Part shown: positions 25,048-33,663 of the stretch, piece after piece | Layout of the letters: each line of letters opens with the position of its first letter | Numbering within the stretch: the stretch's first letter is position 1 | Assembly: GCF_036227225.1 (NCBI RefSeq) | Contig: NZ_CP109444.1 | Location: forward strand, 6,739,501 to 6,803,500 | From: Streptomyces sp. NBC_01478 | Lineage (GTDB): Bacteria > Actinomycetota > Actinomycetes > Streptomycetales > Streptomycetaceae | DNA: 64,000 nt | Direction: 5' to 3' | Notes under the pieces: generated by a model | What the model saw: only the letters and a program-made list of their open reading frames with translations | What the model was told of the DNA's origin: nothing | The model's database searches: none | Made by a program: the position numbers and the translations under genes

Positions 25048-25463
25048 GGCTGATGCCCCGCCTCATGCAACCGATGGCTGAAGTCCTGCCACTCGTGCAG
25101 CAGTTGGTACACGTTGAACGCATCCCGAGGCCCGCCCCGGTCCGGCACCGTCGACCAGATGAACGCCGCCGCGCCGACCGCCTCCTCGCCGATTCCCCGA
25201 AGGGGGTCGACGACCGTCATCGGGAGTTTGACGACCGCGTAGTCGGGGTGCAGGACCACCAGTTCCAGCGGGGGCACCTTGTTCAGCGGGACGCCCTCGA
25301 TGCCGGTGAGGACCATCGCGGCCATCGTCTCCGGCTTGATCTTGGTGAACATGCCGTTCATCCCGAGCTCGTCGCCGCCGAGTTCCTCGGGGCGCATCGA
25401 GATCGGGACGCGGGCCGCGGTCGCGCCGTCCGGCGCTCCGAAGTATTTGTACGTCACCCCCAC
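25026..25463 (-). CDS. Conserved hypothetical actinobacterial protein
   Basis: A 145-residue soluble protein starting MGVTYKYFGAPDGATAARVPISMRP from a GTG at 25463. The sequence has GMFTKIKPETMAAMVLTGIEG, LVVLHPDYAVVKLPMTVVDPLRGIGEEAV and ends LHEAGHQPYCLVWP. It reads like a protein conserved near hemL in streptomycetes; no function is known to me. The open frame continues upstream to 25868 through a Gly-Ser repeat and would give 280 residues. The shorter start is preferred because the extension is pure low complexity. It overlaps the 3' end of the NUDIX pseudogene by 22 bases. Confidence 0.7.
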   Translation of the reverse strand: MGVTYKYFGAPDGATAARVPISMRPEELGGDELGMNGMFTKIKPETMAAMVLTGIEGVPLNKVPPLELVVLHPDYAVVKLPMTVVDPLRGIGEEAVGAAAFIWSTVPDRGGPRDAFNVYQLLHEWQDFSHRLHEAGHQPYCLVWP

Positions 25464-25534
25464 CCGACCACCATTCCTGCTCCCCGCCCGCAACTGATCG
25501 ATCCGACGTTCGATACGTCGCTCGTTCCGATCCG

Positions 25535-25756
25535 ACTCACCTGAACCCGAACCAGAGCTCGAAACAGAACCCGGACCCGAGCCGTGACCGGAGCTTGGAC
25601 CGGGAATTGAACCCGGGCCAGAGCCCGAACTCAAGCCGGGGCCAGAACCCGAACCCGAGCCCAGTCCAGAACCCGAGCCCAGTCCAGAACCCGAACCTGG
25701 GCCGGAACCCGAACCAGAACCCGACCCCGTCCCCGAACCCATACCCGACCCAGGCC
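25535..25756. repeat. Hexanucleotide-like low-complexity tract
   Basis: About 220 bases made of imperfect gaaccc/gaacct/gagccc units (for example gaacccgaacccgagccc, and cagtccagaacccgagccc twice). On the minus strand it is open and encodes a run of alternating Gly-Ser with L, P, M substitutions. On the plus strand it encodes PNPxPNQN repeats. It separates the conserved hypothetical core from anything upstream. Repeats of this kind vary in length by slippage. 25757-26036 shows no other gene. Confidence 0.65.
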
Positions 25757-26036
25757 CACCCTGCCGTGCCTCTGCGGCTTCCTCCGCGTCGCGTCGGTGC
25801 TTCCCCCGTTGGGCACGCCGAGGACCCAGGTCGTCAGTCCCCTCGCCCAGCCCGCCACCGCGATGCATATCTCCACCCGACTGCTTTTCTGGGACGCGTG
25901 GCCCCGCCGCGCAACCCGATCATCGTGTCAGTGACCTCCCCCACGGCCGCCCGCCGAAACGTGCGCTGAAACACCTGTCCGCAGGATCTGCGCAAGCCCT
26001 GAACACCGAGCGCCCGACCGGACGCCCGCATGAGCT

Positions 26037-26066
26037 GTGTGTATCCGTGTGTGTCCGTGTGTATCA
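26037..26066. repeat. Three 10-bp tandem repeats upstream of hemL
   Basis: gtgtgtatcc, gtgtgtgtcc and gtgtgtatca follow each other at 26037-26066, each one DNA turn long. They lie about 110 bases before the hemL start and before the GAGGAGG at 26122-26128. They could be a helical-phase regulator binding site or simple slippage. Confidence 0.4.
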
Positions 26067-26173
26067 CCTCCCAGTCTCGCAGATGGGTGGGGGCCCGTGC
26101 CCGCCGTCCCTCCGCCTACTCTGAGGAGGTAACTGAGGTCCCGGAGTCCGAGAAGTCGGAGAAGTCGCAGGTC

Positions 26174-27538
26174 ATGAGCCAAACGCCCAGCGAAACGCCC
26201 AGCGGAACGCCCAGCGCGTTGCCCAGCGCACCGCCCTATCCCTACGAAGCGCCCGTCTCGCAGGCTCTCTTCGACCGTGCGTCGGTCGTCACACCGGGCG
26301 GCGTGAACTCCCCGGTGCGCGCCTTCCGCGCCGTCGGCGGCACGCCCCGGTTCATGGTCTCCGGCACCGGTCCCTATCTGACGGACGCGGACGGGCGCGA
26401 GTACGTCGACCTCGTCTGCTCCTGGGGCCCCATGATCCTCGGGCACTCCCAGCCCGACGTGATCGCCGCCGTCCACGACGCCGTCTCGCGCGGCACCTCC
26501 TTCGGCACCCCCGGTGAGGGCGAGGTCGCGCTCGCCGAGGAGATCGTCGCCCGCGTCGAGCCCGTGCAGCAGGTGCGGCTCGTCAGCAGTGGCACCGAGG
26601 CGACCATGTCCGCGATCCGGCTCGCCCGTGGGTTCACCGGGCGGCCCAAGGTCATCAAGTTCGCCGGGTGTTACCACGGTCACGTCGACGCGCTCCTCGC
26701 CGCCGCCGGCTCCGGTGTCGCCACCTTCGCGCTGCCCGACACCCCCGGCGTCACCGGCGCCCAGGCCGGCGACACGATCGTCCTGCCGTACAACGACCTC
26801 GAAGCCGTCAACGAGGCCTTCCACCGGCATCCCGGTGAGATCGCCTGCGTTATCACCGAGGCCTCGCCGGGGAACATGGGCGTCGTGCCGCCTGCCGCCG
26901 GGTTCAACCAGGGGCTCAAGGACGCCTGCGGCAAGAACGGTGCCCTCTTCATCTCCGACGAGGTCATGACCGGGTTCCGGACCAGCAAGGCAGGGTGGTT
27001 CGGGATCGACGGGGTCGTCCCCGATCTCATGACCTTCGGCAAGGTGATGGGCGGCGGCTTCCCCGCCGCCGCGTTCGGCGGGCGCGCCGACATCATGGCG
27101 CACCTCGCCCCCGCCGGGCCCGTCTACCAGGCAGGCACCCTCTCCGGGAACCCCGTCGCCACCGCCGCCGGCCTCGCCCAGCTCCGACTCCTCGACGACG
27201 CGGCCTACGACACGATCGACGCCGTATCGGCGCAGATCCGGTCGCTCGTCACCGAGGCGCTCAGCAAGGAAGGTGTCGCGCACCGGCTGCAGAACGCCTC
27301 CAACATGTTCTCCGTGTTCTTCACGGACCGCAGCGTGCGCAACTACGAGGACGCCAAGGCGCAGGAGTCGTACCGCTTCACCGCCTTCTTCCACTCGATG
27401 CTGGCGAGCGGGGTCTATCTGCCTCCCTCGTCCTTCGAGTCCTGGTTCGTTTCCACGGCCCACGACGAACGGGCCATCCAGCGGATCGCCGACGCCCTCC
27501 CGGCGGCGGCCCGAGCGGCGGCGGAGGCCACCGAATGA
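26174..27538 (+). CDS. hemL: Glutamate-1-semialdehyde 2,1-aminomutase
   Basis: A 454-residue PLP enzyme that converts glutamate-1-semialdehyde to 5-aminolevulinate in the C5 haem pathway. Family sequence runs throughout: [69 protein letters not shown] and the PLP lysine K290 in [16 protein letters not shown]. Residues 1-23 are a PST-rich head ([13 protein letters not shown] repeat) not typical of the enzyme. The ATG at 26174 was chosen as the first ATG before the conserved part. The phosphatase gene overlaps its stop by 4 bases. Haem supply fits the cytochrome c genes downstream. Confidence 0.95.
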   Translation: MSQTPSETPSGTPSALPSAPPYPYEAPVSQALFDRASVVTPGGVNSPVRAFRAVGGTPRFMVSGTGPYLTDADGREYVDLVCSWGPMILGHSQPDVIAAVHDAVSRGTSFGTPGEGEVALAEEIVARVEPVQQVRLVSSGTEATMSAIRLARGFTGRPKVIKFAGCYHGHVDALLAAAGSGVATFALPDTPGVTGAQAGDTIVLPYNDLEAVNEAFHRHPGEIACVITEASPGNMGVVPPAAGFNQGLKDACGKNGALFISDEVMTGFRTSKAGWFGIDGVVPDLMTFGKVMGGGFPAAAFGGRADIMAHLAPAGPVYQAGTLSGNPVATAAGLAQLRLLDDAAYDTIDAVSAQIRSLVTEALSKEGVAHRLQNASNMFSVFFTDRSVRNYEDAKAQESYRFTAFFHSMLASGVYLPPSSFESWFVSTAHDERAIQRIADALPAAARAAAEATE

Positions 27539-28251
27539 GCAGCAGTGGCAGCAATGGCAGCAGTGGTACCAGCGGCAGCAGCGACATCACCGTCGTGCAC
27601 TTGATGCGGCACGGCGAAGTCGCCAATCCCGAAGGGGTGTTGTACGGGCGGCTGCCCGGTTACCACCTCTCCGAGCTCGGGCGGCAGATGGCCGACCGGG
27701 TCGCCGAGCACCTCTCCTCCCGCGATGTCACGCATGTCGTCGCCTCCCCGCTGGAGCGCGCGCAGGAGACCGCCACGCCGATCGCCAAGGCGCACGGGCT
27801 CGACCTCGCGACCGACGGGCGGCTCATCGAGGCCGACAACGTCTTCCAGGGCAAGACCTTCGGGGTCGGCGACGGGGCGCTGAAGAATCCGGGGAACTGG
27901 AAGTACCTGGTCAACCCGTTCAAGCCGTCCTGGGGCGAGCCCTACGTCGACCAGGTCGTGCGGATGATGGCGGCGCTGGACGGCGCCAAGGACGCCGCCC
28001 GCGGTCACGAAGCCGTGCTGGTCAGCCATCAACTGCCGATCTGGATCGTGCGGTCCTACGCCGAGCGGCGCAAGCTGTGGCACGACCCGCGCAAGCGGCA
28101 GTGCACCCTCGCGTCCCTGACGACCTTCACCTACCGCGGCGACAAGATCGTGTCCGTCGGCTACACCGAGCCGGCCCGTGATCTCGTCCCGGCCCATCTC
28201 CTCGCCGGCGCGAAGCCGGTCAAGGGGAAGGACAAAGCGTTCGGCGCCTGA
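27535..28251 (+). CDS. Histidine phosphatase family protein
   Basis: A 238-residue phosphoglycerate-mutase-like protein. The phosphohistidine motif is [15 protein letters not shown] (RHG near residues 26-28), the second half has [14 protein letters not shown] and the distal His is in [16 protein letters not shown] Ser/Gly-rich head ([15 protein letters not shown]) precedes the domain. The ATG overlaps the hemL stop (ATGA), so it is translated with hemL. Its substrate is not known; conserved linkage to hemL suggests a role tied to tetrapyrrole or general metabolism. Confidence 0.93.
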   Translation: MSSSGSNGSSGTSGSSDITVVHLMRHGEVANPEGVLYGRLPGYHLSELGRQMADRVAEHLSSRDVTHVVASPLERAQETATPIAKAHGLDLATDGRLIEADNVFQGKTFGVGDGALKNPGNWKYLVNPFKPSWGEPYVDQVVRMMAALDGAKDAARGHEAVLVSHQLPIWIVRSYAERRKLWHDPRKRQCTLASLTTFTYRGDKIVSVGYTEPARDLVPAHLLAGAKPVKGKDKAFGA

Positions 28252-28368
28252 CCAAGACAGGGAAAAAGGCGGGAACGACGGGTTTGATCACTCGTCGGAG
28301 TCGGCTGTCGTGACAGCTCTATGACATTTGTTTCGCAACCCACATGGTTCCCGGCGAACTTTCTCGAC

Positions 28369-28408
28369 CGTCGCGTCCTCTCACAGGTAGACCACAGAGG
28401 ACGCGACG
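28369..28408 (+). promoter_or_regulatory. 13-bp stem-loop just upstream of a start codon
   Basis: cgtcgcgtcctct (28369-28381) and agaggacgcgacg (28396-28408) are perfect inverted repeats with a 14-base loop. The stem ends 12 bases before the ATG at 28421 and right before its GGGG ribosome binding site. It could be an operator or an RNA element controlling translation of the lipoprotein gene. It is not a normal place for a terminator. Confidence 0.5.
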
Positions 28409-28420
28409 GATGGGGAAGCA

Positions 28421-29725
28421 ATGCGGAGTCTCACTCGACGGGGAGCGCTCGGAGTCGGTGCGGGCGCCGCGGCGGCCGTAGGACTCGCGGGGTGCGGGAC
28501 GCTCGGTTCGGACGGGCCGAAGCCCTCCTCCGGCGGTTCCGGGAAGGGGTCCTCCGGCGGTCCCACCAAGGCCCTGGAGCCCCGCGCCAAGCCCATCGGT
28601 GACGGCTCGACGTCCTTCACCGGCGCCCAGCCCAAGCAGCCCGCGAAGCCCGTGCCGCTGGAGCCGGGGCAGACCCCGCCGCAGTTCGTGATCTTCTCCT
28701 GGGACGGCGCGGGCGAGGTGGGCAACGGCCTGTTCCCCCGCTTCCTCGACCTCGCCAAGCAGCACGGCGCGAGCATGACCTTCTTCCTCTCCGGCATCTA
28801 TCTGCTGCCCGAGTCGAAGAAGCGCCTGTACAACCCGCCGAACAACGCGCAGGGCGCCTCCGACATCGGCTACCTCACCGACGAACACGTCAAGGCGACC
28901 CTCACCAACGTCCGGCGCGCGTGGCTGGAGGGCCACGAGATAGGCACCCACTTCAACGGCCACTTCTGCTCCGGCTACGGCACGGTCGGCAACTGGACGC
29001 CCCAGCAGTGGCGCAGCGAGATAGACCAGGCCAAGTCCTTCGTGAAGGAGTGGCGCACCAACACCGGCTGGCACGACCTGCCGTCGCTGCCCTTCGACTA
29101 CGAGAAGGAACTCGTCGGCGGCCGTACGCCCTGTCTCCTCGGCCAGGACAACCTGCTGCCCACCGCCCGCTCCCTCGGCTGGCGCTACGACGCCTCCTCG
29201 CCCGGCGGCCGCCAGGTCTGGCCCGTGAAGCGCAACGGCGTGTGGGACTACCCCCTCCAGGCCGTCCCCTTCCCCGGGCACAGCTTCGAGGTCCTCTCGA
29301 TGGACTACAACATGCTGGCCAACCAGTCGGTCAACTCCACCAACGCGCCCGCCTACAACTACCCGGGCTGGCGTACCCAGGCCGCGCAGGCCTACATCTC
29401 CGGTTTCCAGCGCGCGTACGAGTCGAACCGCGCCCCCTTCTTCATCGGCAACCACTTCGAGCACTGGAACGGCGGCATCTACATGGACGCCGTGGAGCAG
29501 GCCTTCAAGCACATCGCCCGGTTGAAGGAGAAGGGCGAGGACGTGCGCATGGTCTCCTTCAAGCAGTTCACCGACTGGATCGACGTGCAGAAGCCCGAGG
29601 TGCTGGCCCAACTGCGCACCCTCGATGTCGGCCAGGCGCCGGCCGGCGGCTGGAAGTCCTTCCTGGCCGCGAGCCCCAGCACTTCCTCCAGCGCCTCTTC
29701 CACGGCCAGCGGAGACGCCGCCTGA
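28421..29725 (+). CDS. Polysaccharide deacetylase-like lipoprotein
   Basis: A 434-residue exported protein. The N terminus has RR then a hydrophobic stretch and lipobox GLAGC (Cys near residue 27), so it is a Tat- or Sec-exported lipoprotein. A G/S/P/K linker follows. The domain from about residue 90 resembles NodB polysaccharide deacetylases: FVIFSWDGAGE, SMTFFLSGIYLLP, GHEIGTHFNGHF, but the canonical D-D and HxxxH metal set is only partly recognisable (SWDG, HEIGTH). It ends in an S/T/A-rich tail. It lies in front of the cytochrome c genes, 77 bases before tlpA. Confidence 0.82.
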   Translation: MRSLTRRGALGVGAGAAAAVGLAGCGTLGSDGPKPSSGGSGKGSSGGPTKALEPRAKPIGDGSTSFTGAQPKQPAKPVPLEPGQTPPQFVIFSWDGAGEVGNGLFPRFLDLAKQHGASMTFFLSGIYLLPESKKRLYNPPNNAQGASDIGYLTDEHVKATLTNVRRAWLEGHEIGTHFNGHFCSGYGTVGNWTPQQWRSEIDQAKSFVKEWRTNTGWHDLPSLPFDYEKELVGGRTPCLLGQDNLLPTARSLGWRYDASSPGGRQVWPVKRNGVWDYPLQAVPFPGHSFEVLSMDYNMLANQSVNSTNAPAYNYPGWRTQAAQAYISGFQRAYESNRAPFFIGNHFEHWNGGIYMDAVEQAFKHIARLKEKGEDVRMVSFKQFTDWIDVQKPEVLAQLRTLDVGQAPAGGWKSFLAASPSTSSSASSTASGDAA

Positions 29726-29802
29726 AATGCGGGTTTCCGCCCGCCGGACGCCCTTGAGGGGGGCGCGCAAGATCCTCAGAACGGGCATGCGAAACTTTTC
29801 AC

Positions 29803-30405
29803 ATGAGTGCCGCCAGTCGCGCCCGTAGCCGCTCCGTCCTGTCGACCGCCGGCGTTGCCGTCGCCGCGTTGGTGCTGTCCGCGTGCAGCTCCGGAGGTAC
29901 CTCCGGAGGCTCCGGCAACACCAACTTCATCACCGGCTCCGACGGCATCGCGACCGTCAAGAAGGGCGACCGCCAGGCCGCCCCCGACCTGTCCGGCAAG
30001 ACCATCGACGGCAAGACGCTGAACACCGCCGACTACAAGGGCAAGGTCCTCGTCGTCAACGTGTGGGGCTCCTGGTGCTCCCCGTGCCGCGCCGAGGCGG
30101 ACAACCTGGTCCAGGTCGCCAAGGCCACCGCGGACAAGGACGTCCAGTTCGTCGGCCTCAACACCCGTGACACCAGCACCGAACCGGCCGTGGCCTTCGA
30201 GAAGAAGTACGAGGTCCCGTACCCGAGTCTCTACGACCCGACGGGCCGGCTGATGCTCCGGTTCAAGAAGGGCACCCTCAACCCGCAGGCCATCCCCTCC
30301 ACGATCGTCATCGACCGGGACGGGAAGATCGCGGCACGCGCACTCCAGGCACTCAGCGAGGACAAGCTGCGCGAGATGCTCGACCCGGTCATCGCGGAGA
30401 AGTGA
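29803..30405 (+). CDS. TlpA/ResA-like disulfide reductase lipoprotein
   Basis: A 200-residue membrane-anchored thioredoxin. A signal sequence ends in lipobox VLSAC (Cys about residue 28). The thioredoxin fold contains VVNVWGSWCSPCRAEADNL with C92 and C95 as the redox pair, then GLNTRDTSTEPAVAFEKKY and AIPSTIVIDRDGKIAARALQ with the cis-proline. It should reduce apocytochrome c disulfides outside the membrane so that haem can be attached. It is the first gene of a tightly spaced cytochrome c maturation (System II) operon. Confidence 0.94.
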   Translation: MSAASRARSRSVLSTAGVAVAALVLSACSSGGTSGGSGNTNFITGSDGIATVKKGDRQAAPDLSGKTIDGKTLNTADYKGKVLVVNVWGSWCSPCRAEADNLVQVAKATADKDVQFVGLNTRDTSTEPAVAFEKKYEVPYPSLYDPTGRLMLRFKKGTLNPQAIPSTIVIDRDGKIAARALQALSEDKLREMLDPVIAEK

Positions 30406-30411
30406 GCTGAC

Positions 30412-31173
30412 GTGCTCATCGCCGCATCCACCGGCCTGAACTCCACGGTCTACAGCGGGGCCCTGCTGCTCGCGCTGCCGATCGCGGTGCTCGGCGGGCT
30501 CGTCTCCTTCTTCTCGCCCTGCGTACTGCCGCTCGTCCCCGGCTATCTCTCCTACGTCACCGGAGTCAGCGGCACCGACCTCGGTGAGGCCCGCCGGGGC
30601 CGGATGGTCGCGGGCGCCTCCCTCTTCGTGCTCGGCTTCACCGTCGTGTTCGTCTCCGGCGGGGCGCTGTTCGGCTACTTCGGGCAGACGCTCCAGGAGC
30701 AGCAGGGGGTCATGACCAAGATCCTCGGCGTGTTCATGATCCTCATGGGCGTCTTCTTCATGGGGCTCATGCCCTGGCTGACCCAGCGTGAGTTCCGTTT
30801 CCACAAGCGGCCCGCCGCCGGGCTGATCGGGGCGCCCGTGCTCGGCGCGCTGTTCGGGATCGGCTGGACGCCCTGCATCGGGCCCACGCTCGCCTCCGTC
30901 ATCGCGCTCTCCTCGCAGCAGTCGAGTGCCGGTCGCGGCGCCATACTGACCGTCGCGTACTGTCTCGGCCTGGGTGTCCCCTTCGTCCTCACCGCGGTCG
31001 CGTTCCGCAAGGCCCTCGGTGCCTTCGGCTGGGTCAAGCGCCACTACGTCTGGGTGATGCGGGTCGGCGGCACCATGATGATCGTGACCGGCGTGCTGCT
31101 GCTCACCGGCGCCTGGGACGCGCTGGTGCAGGACATGCAGGGCTGGTCCGACGGCTTCACTGTAGGGATCTGA
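30412..31173 (+). CDS. ccdA: Cytochrome c biogenesis protein CcdA
   Basis: A 253-residue membrane protein with six helices. The two redox cysteines sit in mirrored motifs, FFSPCVLPLVPGYL (helix 1) and GWTPCIGPTLASV (helix 4), as in CcdA/DsbD. It carries electrons from cytoplasmic thioredoxin to the upstream TlpA-like lipoprotein. The start is GTG at 30412, six bases after the tlpA stop. The resB gene starts three bases after its stop. The close packing supports one operon. Confidence 0.94.
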   Translation: MLIAASTGLNSTVYSGALLLALPIAVLGGLVSFFSPCVLPLVPGYLSYVTGVSGTDLGEARRGRMVAGASLFVLGFTVVFVSGGALFGYFGQTLQEQQGVMTKILGVFMILMGVFFMGLMPWLTQREFRFHKRPAAGLIGAPVLGALFGIGWTPCIGPTLASVIALSSQQSSAGRGAILTVAYCLGLGVPFVLTAVAFRKALGAFGWVKRHYVWVMRVGGTMMIVTGVLLLTGAWDALVQDMQGWSDGFTVGI

Positions 31174-31176
31174 TCG

Positions 31177-33663
31177 ATGAGCAAGACGTCCACGGAAGCG
31201 CCCGAGAACCCGGCGGCTGAGGACCAGGACCTCGGCGCCGCCGGCTCCCAGCTCTCCACCGCCCCCGTCGAGACCGCCATGCCCGGCTCCTTCGGCGGCA
31301 ACCGCGCCCCCGGTCTCACCGGATGGCTCGCCTGGACCGGGCGCGAAGTGCTCGGCTGGGCCCGCTGGATGTGGCGGCAGTTGACCTCGATGCGGGTCGC
31401 GCTGATGCTGCTGTTCCTGCTGTCGCTCGGCGCGGTCCCCGGCTCGCTGATCCCGCAGTCCGGCACCGACGCGCTGAAGGTGTCCGAGTTCCAGGACGCG
31501 CACAAGACGCTCGGGCCGATCTACCAGAAGCTCGGCCTCTTCCACGTCTACGGCTCGGCCTGGTTCGGCGCGATCTACATGCTCCTGTTCGTCTCCCTCA
31601 TCGGCTGCATCATCCCGCGCACCTGGCAGTTCGTCGGCCAGCTCCGCGGCCGGCCGCCGGGTGCCCCCAAGCGCCTCAACCGCCTTCCCGCGTACGCCAC
31701 TTGGCGCACCGCCGCCGAGCCGGACGAGGTCCGGGAAGTCGCCCTCGCGGCCCTGAAGAAGCGGCGCTTCCGTGCCCACGTCGCCGGGGACGCCGTAGCC
31801 GCCGAGAAGGGCTATCTCCGCGAGACCGGCAACCTCCTCTTCCACCTCGCGCTGATCGTGATGCTGATCGCCTTCGCCTGGGGCCAGCTCTTCAAGTCCG
31901 AGGGCGACAAACTGATCGTCGAGGGCGACGGCTTCTCCAACACCCTCACCCAGTACGACGACTTCAAGTCCGGCAACCTCTTCAGCGACGACGACCTCGT
32001 GCCCTTCAGCTTCAACCTGAAGAACTTCGTCGGCACCTATGAGCGCACCGGCCCCAACCGCGGCACCCCGAGCACCTTCCAGGCCGACATCACCTACAGC
32101 CTCGGTGCCTACGGCAAGGCGCAGAAGCACACCATCAAGGTCAACGAGCCGCTGGAGATCGGCGACTCGAAGGTCTATCTCGTCAGCCACGGCTACGCCC
32201 CCGTCGTCACCGTCCGGGACGGCAAGGGCAACGTGGTCCTCCACCAGGCCGTACCGATGCTGCCGATCGACTCCAACATCACCTCGCAGGGCGCCATCAA
32301 GGTCCTCGACGGCTACAAGAACGCCCAGGGCGTCGCCGAACAGCTCGGCTTCGCGGCCCTGTTCGTACCGACGTACGGCAAGGGCAGCGGCACGATGTTC
32401 TCCCAGTACCCCGGGCTCGACTACCCGGTGCTCAACGTGACCGGCTACCACGGAGACCTCGGCGTCAACTCGGGCATCCCGCAGAACGTGTACCAGCTCG
32501 ACACCAAGAACCTGAAGCAGTTCAAGACCGCCAAGGGCGCCATCCTCAAGGCCCAGTTGCTCCCGGGCGAGACGATGACACTGCCGAACGGCGCGGGGTC
32601 GATCACCTTCGACAAGCAGATCAAGGAGTGGGCGGGCTTCCAGGTCGTCCAGCAGCCCGGCACGAGCTGGGCGCTGGCCGGAGCGCTCACCGCGATCCTC
32701 GGTCTGGCCGGCTCCCTGTTCATCCAGCGCCGCCGCGTCTGGGTACGGGCGACCACGACCCCCGACGGCACCACCCTCGTCGAAATGGCCGGCCTCGGCC
32801 GCAGCGAGTCCGCGAAACTCCCCGAGGAACTCGGCGACCTGGCCGCACTCGTACACGACCGGGCCCCGACGAAGACGGCCGCCGGGCCTAAGGCCGCCAA
32901 CGCCGCGAAGTCCGGCGCCGGCTCGACGACCGCCGGTGCCTCGACGACCGCGGATGAGTTGAAGGCCGCCGACGTTCCGAAGACGGCCGATGCTTCGAAG
33001 ACCGGCGGTGCTCCGAAGGCGGCTGACGCCTCGACGACCGCTGATGCTCCGAAGACGGCCGACGCCTCGCGGGCCACGGGTGGGTCGAAGGTCGCCGATG
33101 GGTCGAAGCCTGGCGCTGACTCGACGACCGCCGATGAGTTGAAGGCGGCCGACGTTCCGAAGACTGCCGATGCTTCGAAGACCGGCGATGCTCCGAAGGC
33201 GGCCGATGCCTCGCGGGCCGCCGATGGGCCGAGGGCCGCCGACGCCTCGAAGTCTGGCGACGGCCCGAAGACGGCCGACGCCCCGAAGTCCGGCGCTGAC
33301 TCGACGACCGCCGATGGGTTGAAGGCCGCCGACGCTTCGAAGACGGCCGACGCCTCGAAGACCGGCGATGCTCCGAAGACGGTCGATGCCTCGCGGGCCA
33401 CGGGTGGGTCGAAGGCCGCCACCGCCCCGAAGTCCGGCGCTGACTCAACGACCGCCGATGCCCCGAAGACGGCCGACGCCTCGCAGGCCGCCGATGGGCC
33501 GACGGCCGCCGACGCCTCGAAGTCCGGCGACGCCCCGACGACCGCCGACGCCCCGAAATCCGCCAACGCCCCGAAGACCCCCAACCCCGACGCCGACACC
33601 CCCGACTCCGACTCCGACCCCGGCGTCGAACCGCCCGTACCCGCCGAAGGGGCTGAGAAATGA
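31177..33663 (+). CDS. resB: Cytochrome c biogenesis protein ResB with long repetitive tail
   Basis: An 828-residue protein. The first 565 residues are a normal ResB: helix pairs near residues 70-95 and 125-145, GNLLFHLALIVMLIAFAWGQLF, a large extracytoplasmic domain and a last helix SWALAGALTAILGLAGSLFI. ResB with CcsB forms the haem-ligating complex of System II. The final 260 residues are a low-complexity cytoplasmic tail of KTADAS/KAADAS-type units encoded by 180-bp tandem DNA repeats. Ordinary ResB proteins end shortly after the last helix, so the tail is an unusual expansion. The stop overlaps the ccsB start (ATGA). Confidence 0.93.
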   Translation: MSKTSTEAPENPAAEDQDLGAAGSQLSTAPVETAMPGSFGGNRAPGLTGWLAWTGREVLGWARWMWRQLTSMRVALMLLFLLSLGAVPGSLIPQSGTDALKVSEFQDAHKTLGPIYQKLGLFHVYGSAWFGAIYMLLFVSLIGCIIPRTWQFVGQLRGRPPGAPKRLNRLPAYATWRTAAEPDEVREVALAALKKRRFRAHVAGDAVAAEKGYLRETGNLLFHLALIVMLIAFAWGQLFKSEGDKLIVEGDGFSNTLTQYDDFKSGNLFSDDDLVPFSFNLKNFVGTYERTGPNRGTPSTFQADITYSLGAYGKAQKHTIKVNEPLEIGDSKVYLVSHGYAPVVTVRDGKGNVVLHQAVPMLPIDSNITSQGAIKVLDGYKNAQGVAEQLGFAALFVPTYGKGSGTMFSQYPGLDYPVLNVTGYHGDLGVNSGIPQNVYQLDTKNLKQFKTAKGAILKAQLLPGETMTLPNGAGSITFDKQIKEWAGFQVVQQPGTSWALAGALTAILGLAGSLFIQRRRVWVRATTTPDGTTLVEMAGLGRSESAKLPEELGDLAALVHDRAPTKTAAGPKAANAAKSGAGSTTAGASTTADELKAADVPKTADASKTGGAPKAADASTTADAPKTADASRATGGSKVADGSKPGADSTTADELKAADVPKTADASKTGDAPKAADASRAADGPRAADASKSGDGPKTADAPKSGADSTTADGLKAADASKTADASKTGDAPKTVDASRATGGSKAATAPKSGADSTTADAPKTADASQAADGPTAADASKSGDAPTTADAPKSANAPKTPNPDADTPDSDSDPGVEPPVPAEGAEK
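32941..33540 (+). repeat. 180-bp tandem repeats inside the 3' end of resB
   Basis: Units start at 32941, 33121 and 33301, each opening with tcgacgaccgc(c/g)gatgagtt-like sequence and gaaggc, exactly 180 bases apart; a weaker fourth begins near 33481. Within each unit 18-base subunits (gccgacgcctcgaagacc and variants) encode six-residue K-T-A-D-A-S/P repeats. Because 180 and 18 are multiples of three, the frame is kept. Confidence 0.8.

Noticed and set aside
25026..25868. 280-residue version of the conserved hypothetical protein
   Set aside because: The extra 135 residues are a Gly-Ser slippage tract with no family match; the shorter GTG start fits the conserved part better.
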